A DNA stretch of 64,000 bases from Magnetospirillum sp. UT-4 (GTDB taxonomy: Bacteria; Pseudomonadota; Alphaproteobacteria; Rhodospirillales; Magnetospirillaceae), in the NCBI RefSeq assembly GCF_902729435.1, contig NZ_CACVCG010000013.1, forward strand, positions 1-64,000, written 5' to 3'. Made by a program: the position numbers and the translations under genes. Of this stretch, positions 7,367 through 15,373 are shown piece by piece (position 1 is the stretch's first letter; each line of letters starts with the position of its first letter). The notes under the pieces are model-generated. The model made no database searches and was not told where the DNA came from. It saw nothing but the letters and a program-made list of their open reading frames with translations.

Positions 7367-8410
7367 TCAAGCGCCGATCGCCGCGATCCGCTCGAACTCC
7401 GCCGCCGCCCGGTCCCAGCCCCAGGACCGTTGCAGCGCCAGGCAGTCCCTGTGCATGGCCAGCCACAGGGCATCGTCGGACAGCACCCGCACCGCCTTGT
7501 CGGCGAAGTCCTCGGCGCCGCGGACCGCCCAGCCGGTGCGGCCCTCGACCACCCGCTCGGTCATGCAGGCGATGTCTTCCAGCACCGCCGGCAGGCCCAT
7601 GGCCTGGGCCTCCGCCACCGCCGAGCAGAAGGTCTCGCCGATGTCGCCGCGATACAGCAGGGCGCGCGCCGCCGCCAGCTCGTCCACCAGCTGCGCCTTG
7701 GGCACCGGGCCGCGCAGGATCACCCCCTGCCCCGCCATGGCCGCCGCCCGCTCCAGCACCGGCCCCATGCGGCCGGCCTTGGCGGCGCCGGCGGCGCCGT
7801 AGGTGGCCATGCCGGCGAAGACGTGCAGCTCGGCCGCCGGCACCCGGGGGCGGATGCGGCTTTCCCACACGTCCAGCAGCCAGTCCAGCGAGCGCATGGG
7901 GTTGGAGGTGAACACCGCCCGGGGCGGCGGCGCTTCCGTGCGCTCGCCGGCATGGGCGAACAGGTCGGTGAGGCCGTAGGGCACGATCTCGCGCCCGCCG
8001 GCGAAGGCCCAGCCGGGATAGGTGCCGGCATGGCTGGCGCCCGAGAACACGATCACCGGCCGGCGCCAGGCCAGCTTCCACTGGTAGCGCCATTTCAGCA
8101 GGTAGCCGGCGGGGTTGTGGATCCAGAAGATCACCCGCCGGGCGCCCCGGCACCGCGTCAGCAGCTTGTCGCCGCGATTGGGGATGTAGAGGTCGGCATC
8201 GTCGGGCACGCCTTGGGATATGGGCCGCCAGGTGACGCCGCGATGGGTCACCTCGGCCTCGCACTTGTTGCACACCAGCACGTCGTGACCGCGCGCCGCC
8301 AGGGCGTTGGCCATCTCGATGAAGCTGGTCTCGGCCCCGCCCAGCGGCCGCTCCTCCAGGGTGCGGCCGTCGAAGGAGATGCCGTCATCGGCCATCACGA
8401 CTCGCGCCAC
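7367..8410 (-). CDS. GT4-like glycosyltransferase
   Basis: The 347-residue product begins with the sequence ARVVMADDGISFDG and has a GT-B-like fold pattern: an N-terminal half with a GGAETSFIEMANALAARGH helix and a C-terminal half with VFTSNPMRSLDWLLDVWE, then GETFCSAVAEAQAMGLP, a variant of the EX7E donor-binding segment. Start is the GTG at 8410, preceded by AAGGAG, with the upstream gene's stop 2 bases away, so the two are translationally coupled. It is the last gene of a five-gene minus-strand run (glycosyltransferases and a methyltransferase) likely involved in lipopolysaccharide core or other envelope glycan. Donor and acceptor are unknown. Confidence 0.75.
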   Translation of the reverse strand: MARVVMADDGISFDGRTLEERPLGGAETSFIEMANALAARGHDVLVCNKCEAEVTHRGVTWRPISQGVPDDADLYIPNRGDKLLTRCRGARRVIFWIHNPAGYLLKWRYQWKLAWRRPVIVFSGASHAGTYPGWAFAGGREIVPYGLTDLFAHAGERTEAPPPRAVFTSNPMRSLDWLLDVWESRIRPRVPAAELHVFAGMATYGAAGAAKAGRMGPVLERAAAMAGQGVILRGPVPKAQLVDELAAARALLYRGDIGETFCSAVAEAQAMGLPAVLEDIACMTERVVEGRTGWAVRGAEDFADKAVRVLSDDALWLAMHRDCLALQRSWGWDRAAAEFERIAAIGA

Positions 8411-8412
8411 GG

Positions 8413-9165
8413 TCACTCCTTCTCGTATTTCGCCTTGAAGTGCGACAGCAGCGGATAAAGCCCGGCGCACACCGCGATGATGAAGCCGTAGCCGCCTTCG
8501 CGCCAGCCGCCGCGCCGCACATAGCACTTGAAGAAGCGGCTGACCAGCCGGCGCAGGTTGGACGCGGTCGAGCCCCAGGTCTCGCCCTTGTCGCGCAGGT
8601 CGCGGGCCTTGGCCGTGGAATAGGAATCGAGGCGGCGGATCATGTCCGAGATGTCGCGATCGACGTAGTGGTCGAGCCGGTTCTTCAGCATGGCCCCCTT
8701 CGACCCCGTCCAGGTCAGCGAGGGATGCACCCGGTCGCGGCCCCAGACCTTGGCGCCCTTGCGGAACAGCCCGGGATAGGCGGCCTTGCCGTAGCTGGCG
8801 CCCCAGCCGTGGCGCACCAGCCGCTCGCCGATGTAGTTGTCGACCAGGATCTCGTGCCAGTCGGACCGGGACGCTTCGATCACCCGGCGGATTTCGGCGG
8901 CCAGGGCGGGGGGCACGTGCTCGTCGGCATCGACCTCCAGGATCCAGTCGCCGGTGCAGGCATTGATGCCGGTATTGCGGCGGTCGCCCTCGATGTCCCA
9001 GCTCCCCTCCACCACCTGCGCGCCGAAGGAACGGGCAATGGCGGGGGTGGAATCGGTGCACTTGTCGCACACCACCACCAGCTCGTCGGCGAAGGCCAGC
9101 GTCTCCAGGCAGGCGGCGAGGCGCTTCTCCTCGTTGTGGGCGACCACCAGGGCGGAGAGTTTCAT
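8413..9165 (-). CDS. GT2 family glycosyltransferase, LPS core type
   Basis: The 250-residue GT-A enzyme begins MKLSALVVAHNEEKRLAACL and carries the DADEH metal-binding motif within WILEVDADEHV. The overall pattern (VVCDKCTDSTPAIARSFGAQV, then a region rich in Trp, Lys and Arg) matches WaaE/KdtX-type beta-glycosyltransferases that add glucose or galactose to heptose in lipopolysaccharide cores. Its start overlaps the stop of the upstream methyltransferase by 4 bases (ATGA). The C-terminal end has a short hydrophobic segment (GFIIAVCAGLYPLL) that may associate with the membrane. Confidence 0.85.
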   Translation of the reverse strand: MKLSALVVAHNEEKRLAACLETLAFADELVVVCDKCTDSTPAIARSFGAQVVEGSWDIEGDRRNTGINACTGDWILEVDADEHVPPALAAEIRRVIEASRSDWHEILVDNYIGERLVRHGWGASYGKAAYPGLFRKGAKVWGRDRVHPSLTWTGSKGAMLKNRLDHYVDRDISDMIRRLDSYSTAKARDLRDKGETWGSTASNLRRLVSRFFKCYVRRGGWREGGYGFIIAVCAGLYPLLSHFKAKYEKE

Positions 9166-9839
9166 CCCCGCTTCTCCAGCACGCCGACCACGGTGGCCTC
9201 CCAGAAATCGGGGCGATAGGTCAGCAGCCGCGACAGCAGCCCGTGCAGCCCGCGCTCGGCCAGGCGCTTCAGCGCGCTGCCGCCGGTGGTGCCGCCGAAC
9301 ACCGCCACCGCTTCGAAGCCGGTGGCGGCGGCCAGCTCGCGCAGGCGGCCGGCGGTGATGGGGGTGACGTGGTCGAAGGTGTCGAAATGCATCTTCAGGC
9401 CCCACGGCGAGCCGCAATTGGGGCTGCGCAGCACCACCCGCCCGCCCGGCCTGAGCACCCGGTGGATGTCCTTCATCAGCGCCACCAGCGCCTGCAGCGG
9501 CAGGTGCTCGGCGACGTCGAACAGGGCGACGCGGTCGAAGCGCGGACCGGGAAGGCGGTTCAGGTAGCCGGCGGCATCCTCCAGCCGGACCTCGAAGCCG
9601 GCCAGGTCGTCCAGCACCGGCGCCAGCCCGGCATCGGCATCGAGCCCGACCACGTCGGAGAAGCCGCGCGCCTTCAGGTAGCGCAGGAAGATGCCGGTGC
9701 CGCAGCCGATCTCGAGCACCGCCATGGCCGGGGTGGCGGCGGCGGGGCGGAGGAATTCGCGGTCGAACTGCTCCAGGTGCTTGCGCTTGACCTGGGGCCG
9801 GTCGAGGCGCGGCGCGGCATAGACGTCAAGCGCCTTCAT
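9162..9839 (-). CDS. class I SAM-dependent methyltransferase
   Basis: The 225-residue protein has SAM-binding motif I LEIGCGTGIFLRYL at about residues 41-54, an acidic end of strand 2 (VGLDAD), and a motif FDRVALFDVAEHLP followed by a helix and VLRPGGRVVLRSPN, all typical of UbiE/Methyltransf_11-like enzymes. Small-molecule or sugar methylation is likely from the company it keeps, between GT2 and GT4 genes with 4-base overlaps at both ends. The acceptor is not predictable. Confidence 0.82.
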   Translation of the reverse strand: MKALDVYAAPRLDRPQVKRKHLEQFDREFLRPAAATPAMAVLEIGCGTGIFLRYLKARGFSDVVGLDADAGLAPVLDDLAGFEVRLEDAAGYLNRLPGPRFDRVALFDVAEHLPLQALVALMKDIHRVLRPGGRVVLRSPNCGSPWGLKMHFDTFDHVTPITAGRLRELAAATGFEAVAVFGGTTGGSALKRLAERGLHGLLSRLLTYRPDFWEATVVGVLEKRG

Positions 9840-10978
9840 GGCGTCACCTCGCGGGCGCGGAGAACGGGTCGCCGGCGGGCGCGGGCGATGGCGATGCGGT
9901 AGATCTCCAGCGTCTGCGCCATGCGGTGGTCGAAGCGCATGGCCTGTTCGGCGATGCGCCGGGCGTTGGCGGCGACACGGCCGGCGGTGGCGGGATCGGC
10001 CAGCACGGCGGCGATGGCGTCGGCCAGCGCCACCGGATCGGCCGGCGGCACCAGCCAGCCGGTCTCGCCGTCCTTGACGATCTCGGGGACACCGCCCACC
10101 GCACTGGCCACCACCGGCTTACCGGTGGCGAAGGCCTGCACGGCGACGCGGGGCTGGGCCTCGGTCAGCGACGGGATCACCACCAGATCGGCGGCCTGCA
10201 TCAGCTGGGACACGTCGTCGCGGTAGCCCAGGAACCTGGCGTCCAGCCCCAGCCGCGACGCGGCGGCGCGCAGATCCGCCTCGTACCCGGCGCTCTCCGC
10301 CGTGGCCGAACCGGCCAGCACCACCGAGGGCTCGACGCCGCGCGCCTTCAGCAGGGCCAGCGCCGCGACCAGATGGTCCTGGCCCTTGTCGGGGCGCAGC
10401 ATGCCGACGCACAGCAGCACGGTGGCGCCCGCGCCCAGGCCGATCTCGGCGCGCAGGCGGGCGCGGGTGGCGACCGGGTCGGGCAGGTCGAAGAAGCGCT
10501 CGTCGGCCCAGCCGCCGATGGCGGTGGACCGGGTCGGATCGGCCAGGCCGATATGGATCAGGTGGTCGCGGGTGCATTCGGCGACGGTGATGACGTGGTC
10601 CGACAGCCGCCATTGCAGGCGGCGGATCAGCGACGGCTTCAGGGGCTGGTTGACGTGGCGCGAGCGCACCACCGCGCACAGATCCATGCAGCCGAGCGCG
10701 GCCTTGGCGTCGCGGGTGACGTGGGAATCGATCACCTCGATGCGGCGCTCGCGCACCAGGGCGCGCAGGGCCATCATGGTCGCCGGGCGCCACGGGCGGT
10801 CGAAATCGAAGTCCAGCACCGGCAGGCCGAGGTCGCGGGCGCGGCCATAGGGCTCGCCGTCGCCGGGCGCCGCCAGCCACACCGCGTGGCCGTGGGACTC
10901 GAGCCAGCGCACCTGCTCGATGGTGCGATGCTCCATGCCGCCCCAATTGCGTCCCGGTATGGTGTGGAGGATGCGCAT
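9836..10978 (-). CDS. GT4 glycosyltransferase
   Basis: The 380-residue GT-B enzyme starts MRILHTIPGRNWGGMEHRTIE, with a glycine-rich acceptor-domain loop. The C-terminal half has LLCVGMLRPDKGQDHLVAAL and the donor motif SLTEAQPRVAVQAFATGKPVVA. This resembles lipopolysaccharide-core and capsule GT4 enzymes. The ATG at 10978 fits the conserved N-terminus; the deacetylase gene ends 5 bases upstream. Substrates are unknown. Confidence 0.83.
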   Translation of the reverse strand: MRILHTIPGRNWGGMEHRTIEQVRWLESHGHAVWLAAPGDGEPYGRARDLGLPVLDFDFDRPWRPATMMALRALVRERRIEVIDSHVTRDAKAALGCMDLCAVVRSRHVNQPLKPSLIRRLQWRLSDHVITVAECTRDHLIHIGLADPTRSTAIGGWADERFFDLPDPVATRARLRAEIGLGAGATVLLCVGMLRPDKGQDHLVAALALLKARGVEPSVVLAGSATAESAGYEADLRAAASRLGLDARFLGYRDDVSQLMQAADLVVIPSLTEAQPRVAVQAFATGKPVVASAVGGVPEIVKDGETGWLVPPADPVALADAIAAVLADPATAGRVAANARRIAEQAMRFDHRMAQTLEIYRIAIARARRRPVLRAREVTP

Positions 10979-10983
10979 GGGCG

Positions 10984-11730
10984 TCAGACCAGGGCGTAGC
11001 GGGTCCACCACGCCGCACCGGGCGCGGGAACCATGGGGACGGAAACCAGGCCGCGCCGGTCCAGGGCCTGCAGCAGCAGCCGCATCAGGGTGATGGTCAC
11101 CGCCGGCTTGAACGCGGCCCCTGGGCGCTCGTTGATGGGCTGGTCGTGCATCAGCACCACCGCGCCCTCGAGGCGGGGATCGGCCTCGAGGCGCGCCACC
11201 TCGGCGGCGCATTCACGCTCCACGTCGGACTCCGAGGCGCAGCGGGTGGAGATCAGGTGATCCTCGGTGGACAGGCCCCAATGGGCGAACTGGCAGCCCG
11301 GCATCCAGGCCGCCAGGGTGCGGTGGACCAGGGAATTGCGGTAGCCGCCGTTCTGCGGCAGACGCACCAGATAGGGCGACGGCGTCGGGCGGAATTCGGT
11401 CAGCAGCGCCTCGCAGGCGGCCATGTCGGCGCGCAGCCGGTCGGGACCGGCCTTGTCCAGGCGCACATGCTCCCAGCCATGGGCATAGACCGCATGGCCG
11501 CGCGCCACCATGTCGGCGACGATGGCGCGGTTCGGCTCGGCCCGGCAGCCCGACAGGAAGAAGGTGGCCTTGGCGCCATGGCGGTCCAGCAGGTCCAGCA
11601 GCGCCGGCGTGGTGTCCGGGTTGGGGGCGTCGTCGATGGTCAGCGCCACCTGGCCCCGCGCCTCACCGGGCAGGCGGCGCAGCACCGGCAACCAGGAACC
11701 CAACGACCACGAAACACCCAAGACCGGCAC
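10984..11730 (-). CDS. polysaccharide deacetylase (NodB-like, CE4)
   Basis: The 248-residue protein has the NodB fold signature VALTIDDAPNPDTTPALL, with the Asp pair of the metal site, FFLSGCRAEPN, and a HGWEH segment that could supply the metal-binding His residues. A late HDQP motif (VVLMHDQP) provides the second catalytic block. Family members remove N- or O-acetyl groups from polysaccharides or lipid-linked sugars. Start is taken as the GTG at 11730. There is no obvious signal peptide, so a cytoplasmic substrate such as a lipid-linked precursor is possible. It is the first gene of the run ending at 7367. Confidence 0.78.
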   Translation of the reverse strand: MPVLGVSWSLGSWLPVLRRLPGEARGQVALTIDDAPNPDTTPALLDLLDRHGAKATFFLSGCRAEPNRAIVADMVARGHAVYAHGWEHVRLDKAGPDRLRADMAACEALLTEFRPTPSPYLVRLPQNGGYRNSLVHRTLAAWMPGCQFAHWGLSTEDHLISTRCASESDVERECAAEVARLEADPRLEGAVVLMHDQPINERPGAAFKPAVTITLMRLLLQALDRRGLVSVPMVPAPGAAWWTRYALV

Positions 11731-11798
11731 CCTTTCGCCATAACAACGGCGCGCATGGTGCCACGGCGTTCGGGTGGGGGCAATGTTGCGTCGCTTCT

Positions 11799-11821
11799 CC
11801 CCTCCCCTTGATGGGGAGGGG
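11799..11821. repeat. perfect GC-only stem-loop
   Basis: CCCCTCCCC, loop TTGAT, GGGGAGGGG: 9-bp perfect stem. It lies in the gap between the deacetylase start and the end of the NAD kinase gene, paired with a second similar stem at 11878-11900. It may be a terminator for nadK or part of a dispersed intergenic repeat. Confidence 0.55.
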
Positions 11822-11877
11822 TCGGGGGCGGGGTGGAGTCGCACACTGATGCGCCGACGCGGTTCCCCCCCACCCAA

Positions 11878-11900
11878 CCCTCCCCCACAAGGGGGGAGGG
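11878..11900. repeat. perfect GC-only stem-loop downstream of nadK
   Basis: CCCTCCCCC (11878-11886) pairs with GGGGGAGGG (11892-11900), loop ACAAG. It begins only 9 bases past the nadK stop on the minus strand, so it could terminate that transcript, although no T-run follows on either strand. The flanking ACCCAACCC-type sequence suggests a short dispersed repeat. Confidence 0.5.
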
Positions 11901-11909
11901 CTGGCTTTG

Positions 11910-12677
11910 TCAGGGCAGGAACTGCTCGGCCAGGATGCGTTCCTCCAGCGAATGCTCGGGATCGAACAGCAGGGTCAAAGTGAGGTCGGCGGCGCGGCTG
12001 ACCTCGACCCGGGCGACGTCGCGCGCCTCGGTGTAGTCGGCCACCGCCGAGACCGGGCGCTTGTCGGCCTCCAGCACCTCGAACGCCACGCTGGCATGGT
12101 CGGGCAGCAGGGCGCCGCGCCAGCGGCGCGGGCGGAAGGCGGAGATGGGGGTGAGGGCCAGGATGCCCGAGCCCAAGGGCACGATGGGGCCGTGGGCCGA
12201 CAGGTTGTAGGCGGTGGAGCCGGCCGGGGTGGCGACCAGGATGCCGTCGCACACCAGTTCCTCCAGCCGCGCCTTGCCGTCGATGCGGATGCGGATCTTG
12301 GCCGCCTGGCGGGTCTCGCGGAACAGCGACACCTCGTTGATGGCCAGCGCCTCGATGTCGCTGCCATCGGCCAGGCGGGCGCGCATGCGCAAGGGGTGCA
12401 GCCGCACCGCCTCGGCCCGGGCCAGGCGCTCCTGGAGCCCATGCTCGCGGAAGACGTTCATCAGGAAGCCGACGGTGCCGCGGTTCATGCCGTAGATGGG
12501 CACCCGGCGGTCGATCCAGCGGTGCAAGGTCTCCAGCATGAAGCCATCGCCGCCCAGGGCGACGATCACATCGGCCTCTTCCGGCGGCACGTGCGGATAG
12601 TGCGCCAGCAGGCGCGGCAACGCGGCCTGGGCGGCCTCGGTCTCGGCGGCGACGAAGGCGACCTTGGAGAAGCTCAT
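11910..12677 (-). CDS. nadK: NAD kinase
   Basis: The 255-residue protein shows the hallmark [11 protein letters not shown] (residues about 41-51), the [10 protein letters not shown] loop, an INEV-type segment, and the C-terminal [17 protein letters not shown] motif, all defining features of NAD kinases. It phosphorylates NAD to NADP in the cytosol. Start at ATG 12677 gives the expected short alphaproteobacterial length. It follows moaA on the same strand by 35 bases, probably in one transcript. This is a housekeeping gene inside an otherwise envelope-related stretch. Confidence 0.93.
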   Translation of the reverse strand: MSFSKVAFVAAETEAAQAALPRLLAHYPHVPPEEADVIVALGGDGFMLETLHRWIDRRVPIYGMNRGTVGFLMNVFREHGLQERLARAEAVRLHPLRMRARLADGSDIEALAINEVSLFRETRQAAKIRIRIDGKARLEELVCDGILVATPAGSTAYNLSAHGPIVPLGSGILALTPISAFRPRRWRGALLPDHASVAFEVLEADKRPVSAVADYTEARDVARVEVSRAADLTLTLLFDPEHSLEERILAEQFLP

Positions 12678-12712
12678 ACGCGACCTTACCGCATCGCGGC
12701 AGGAAACGCCAT

Positions 12713-13696
12713 TCAGCCGCCGGTGACGCTCATGTGGCGGGCCATGGTCGGGCCGGCGGCGCGGTCGATGATGAAATCGTGGCCCTTGGGCTTGCGCCCG
12801 ATGGCGGCGTCGATGGCCGCCTCCAGCAGGTGGTCGCCCTCCGAGGCGCGCAAGGGGGCGCGCAGGTCGGCGGCGTCCTCCTGCCCCAGGCACATGTAGA
12901 GGGTGCCGGTGCAGGTCACCCGCACGCGGTTGCAGGATTCGCAGAAGTTGTGAGTCATCGGGGTGATGAAGCCGAGCCGGCGCCCGGTCTCGGCCACCGT
13001 CACGTAGCGGGCCGGACCGCCGCTGCGGTGGTCGCTGTCGGCCAGGGTGAAGCTGCGCTCCAGCCGCTGGCGCACCGACGACAGCGGGATGTATTGCTGG
13101 ACGCGGTCGGCGTGGACCTCGCCCATGGGCATGGTCTCGATCAGGGTCAGGTCGAAGCCGTGGGCGCCGCACCACTCCACCAGCCGCTCGTACTCGTCGT
13201 CGTTGACCCCCCTCAGCGCCACCGTGTTGATCTTGACCGCCAGCCCGGCGGCCTTGGCCGCCATGATGCCGTCCAGCACCTGGTCGATGCGGCCCCGGCG
13301 GGTGACCGCGGCGAAGCGGTGGGGGTCGAGGGTGTCGAGCGAGACGTTGATGCGGCGCATGCCGGCGGCGACCAGGCCGTCGGCGTATTTCGCCAGCTGG
13401 GTGCCGTTGGTGGTCAGCGTCAGCTCGTCGAGGCCGTCGCCGATCAGCGATCCCAGGCGGCCGATCAGCCCCATGATGCCGCGCCGCACCAGCGGCTCGC
13501 CGCCGGTCAGGCGCAGCTTGCGCACCCCCTTGCGCACGAAGGCGGCGCACAGGCGCTCCAGTTCCTCGAGGCTGAGCAGGTCGCCCCGGGGCAGGAATTC
13601 CATGTCCTCGGCCATGCAATAGACGCAGCGCAGGTCGCAGCGATCCGTCACCGAGACGCGCAGATACGTGACCTGACGGCCAAAGGGGTCGATCAC
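12713..13696 (-). CDS. moaA: GTP 3',8-cyclase MoaA (molybdenum cofactor synthesis)
   Basis: The 327-residue radical SAM enzyme has the N-terminal 4Fe-4S motif CDLRCVYC (Cys 20, 24, 27), the GGEP SAM-binding motif, and the C-terminal second cluster ligands in [10 protein letters not shown] followed by a later Cys. It ends in Gly-Gly, which MoaA needs for activity. MoaA converts GTP to 3',8-cyclo-GTP as the first step of molybdopterin synthesis. Start is the GTG at 13696, preceded by GGGAGGA. A DUF2478 gene is divergently transcribed 216 bases away. Confidence 0.96.
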   Translation of the reverse strand: MIDPFGRQVTYLRVSVTDRCDLRCVYCMAEDMEFLPRGDLLSLEELERLCAAFVRKGVRKLRLTGGEPLVRRGIMGLIGRLGSLIGDGLDELTLTTNGTQLAKYADGLVAAGMRRINVSLDTLDPHRFAAVTRRGRIDQVLDGIMAAKAAGLAVKINTVALRGVNDDEYERLVEWCGAHGFDLTLIETMPMGEVHADRVQQYIPLSSVRQRLERSFTLADSDHRSGGPARYVTVAETGRRLGFITPMTHNFCESCNRVRVTCTGTLYMCLGQEDAADLRAPLRASEGDHLLEAAIDAAIGRKPKGHDFIIDRAAGPTMARHMSVTGG

Positions 13697-13800
13697 CTGG
13701 TCCTCCCGTTCCTGCCCGCCACTCTAGGATAAGCGAGCCGCCGAAAACGAGTCTTGGCTTTGGTCAAGCCTTCTTCCTTATGTGCCCTCAGGCGCCGGGC

Positions 13801-13894
13801 GGGTTTCTCCGAAACCCTTGGCTTCCGCGGCATAAGCCGCGCGGCCCCTTGGGCCTAACCGTACTGCGAAGAGAGGTTCTCTTCGCAGTACGGT
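13801..13894. repeat. array of four consecutive perfect hairpins
   Basis: Within 94 bases four perfect stem-loops follow one another: GGGTTTC/GAAACCC (13801-13817, 3-base loop), CGCGGC/GCCGCG (13826-13841, ATAA loop), GGCCC/GGGCC (13843-13855, CTT loop), and a 17-bp perfect stem with arms at 13858-13874 and 13878-13894 around a GGT loop. The array fills the divergent gap between moaA and the DUF2478 gene and ends 18 bases before the latter's start codon. It could be an RNA regulatory leader, a dispersed palindromic repeat, or a non-autonomous mobile element. Confidence 0.7.
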
Positions 13895-13912
13895 ATCAGA
13901 TAGTATCGCGCC

Positions 13913-14431
13913 ATGCCCGCGCCCAGTCCCGCCATCGCCGCCGTCGTCTACGCCCCCGGCCAGCCGGTGGAAGCGCTGCTGCGCGATTTCGCCGCCGAGC
14001 TGGCCGCCGCCGGCGTGCGCCTGGGCGGGCTGCTGCAGCGGACGGTGCCGGGCCCCGACCATTGCAAGTGCCGCATGGAGGTGGTCGAGCTGGACAGCGG
14101 CCGGCACCTGTCCATCAGCCAGGATCTCGGCAGCGGGTCGTCCTCGTGCTCGCTCGACCCCTCGGCGCTGGCGGAAGCGTCGGGCGCGGTGCGCCGGGCC
14201 GTGGAGGCCCGGGTCGAGCTGGTCATGGTCAACAAGTACGGCAAGGCCGAGCAAAGCGGCGGCGGCCTGGCCGCCGAGATGCTGCAGGCCATGTCCGAGG
14301 GCGTGCCGCTGCTGACCACCGTCCCCGCCGCGCTGGTGGACGACTGGCGCGCCTTCACCGGTGATGCCGGCGCGCTGCTGGCGCCCGAGGCGGCGGCGCT
14401 GCGGGCGTGGTGGCAATCAGGCGTGGGCTGA
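13913..14431 (+). CDS. DUF2478 domain protein, probably molybdenum-related
   Basis: The 172-residue product has the DUF2478 pattern: IAAVVYAPGQPVEALLRDFAAEL at the start, then GLLQR, a DLGSGSSSCSLDPSALAEA loop, LVMVNKYGKAE, and a C-terminal VPAALVDDWRAF segment. The fold resembles small P-loop-like proteins, and in other genomes the family sits beside molybdate transport and molybdopterin genes. Here it diverges from moaA, supporting that link. Its biochemical role is not established. Its last 15 bases overlap the end of the convergent GT9 gene. Confidence 0.7.
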   Translation: MPAPSPAIAAVVYAPGQPVEALLRDFAAELAAAGVRLGGLLQRTVPGPDHCKCRMEVVELDSGRHLSISQDLGSGSSSCSLDPSALAEASGAVRRAVEARVELVMVNKYGKAEQSGGGLAAEMLQAMSEGVPLLTTVPAALVDDWRAFTGDAGALLAPEAAALRAWWQSGVG

Positions 14432-15373
14432 GCGCCACAGATCCTCGGCCGCCGCGACCACCCGCTCCACCTCCAGGTCCAGCATCATGCAGTCGCCGCT
14501 GCGATGGTCGAAATCCGGGGCGTGGCAGATGTCCTCGAACGAACGCGGGCCGCGCACGGCGGCGCAATGGCGGCCGGTCGGCCCGTAGAACAGCTCGGAA
14601 CTGGGGCCGAACAGCCCCAAGGTCGGCGTGCCCGAGGCGGCGGCGATGTGCATCAGCCCGGAATCGTTGCCGACATAAAGATCGGCGCGGCGGATGCAGG
14701 CGTGGATGGTGGCGAGGTCGGTCTTGCCGATCAGGTCGATGACCCGCTCCGCCGGCAGGGTGTCCAGCAGCGGCCGCACCGACTCGCGCTCGGCCTCGGC
14801 CCCGAACACCGCCACCCGCGCCCCGGGCAGGATGCCGGAGGCGGCGGTCACGGCCTCGGCCACCCGGGCGAAGCGCTCGGCCGGCCATTGCTTGGCCCCC
14901 CAATTGGCGGTCGGCCCCACCGCCAGCACCGGGCCGCCGGCGGGGATCAGCCGCGCCGCCTCGGCCTCCTGCGCCGGATTGTTCCACAGCACCGGCGCCA
15001 GCGGCCGCTCGATCCCCAGCACCGAGGCGAGGTGCAGCAGGCGATGCTTCGGCTCCCAGGACGAACGCAGGACCCGGCGTTCCAGGGTCGGCAGCACGTA
15101 GCCGATGCCCGAGCCGCGCAGATCCACCACCAGCGACCACGGGGTGGTCACGGTGGCCCGCCACAGATCGAGCCAATGGCCGGAGCGCTTGCGCTTGACC
15201 ATGGGAATGACCCGCTCGACGAAGGGAGCCGGGCGGAACAAATCGGCGGCCGAGGCGCCGCAGGCCACGGTGAACCTGGCCCACGGCCGGGTCGCCGCCA
15301 GATGGGCGAGCAGGCCGGTGGACAGGACGGCGTCGCCGATGCGGCTGGCGGTGATGAAGAGTATCCGACTCAC
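14417..15373 (-). CDS. GT9 (heptosyltransferase-like) glycosyltransferase
   Basis: The 318-residue protein begins with RILFITASRIGDAVLSTGLL, the GT9 N-terminal signature, and has LAVGPTANWGAKQWPAERFARV and GNDSGLMHIAAASGTPTLGLFG, the nucleotide-binding and donor motifs of ADP-heptose:LPS heptosyltransferases. It likely transfers a heptose or similar sugar onto a lipopolysaccharide core or other glycan. The GTG start at 15373 overlaps the stop of the upstream dehydrogenase gene by 4 bases (GTGA), so no other start is plausible. Confidence 0.85.
   Translation of the reverse strand: MSRILFITASRIGDAVLSTGLLAHLAATRPWARFTVACGASAADLFRPAPFVERVIPMVKRKRSGHWLDLWRATVTTPWSLVVDLRGSGIGYVLPTLERRVLRSSWEPKHRLLHLASVLGIERPLAPVLWNNPAQEAEAARLIPAGGPVLAVGPTANWGAKQWPAERFARVAEAVTAASGILPGARVAVFGAEAERESVRPLLDTLPAERVIDLIGKTDLATIHACIRRADLYVGNDSGLMHIAAASGTPTLGLFGPSSELFYGPTGRHCAAVRGPRSFEDICHAPDFDHRSGDCMMLDLEVERVVAAAEDLWRSAHA

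Noticed and set aside
13780..14416. Open frames reading through the hairpin array on both strands
   Set aside because: They arise from the palindromic DNA and the GC-rich third positions; the DUF2478 frame explains the coding signal.
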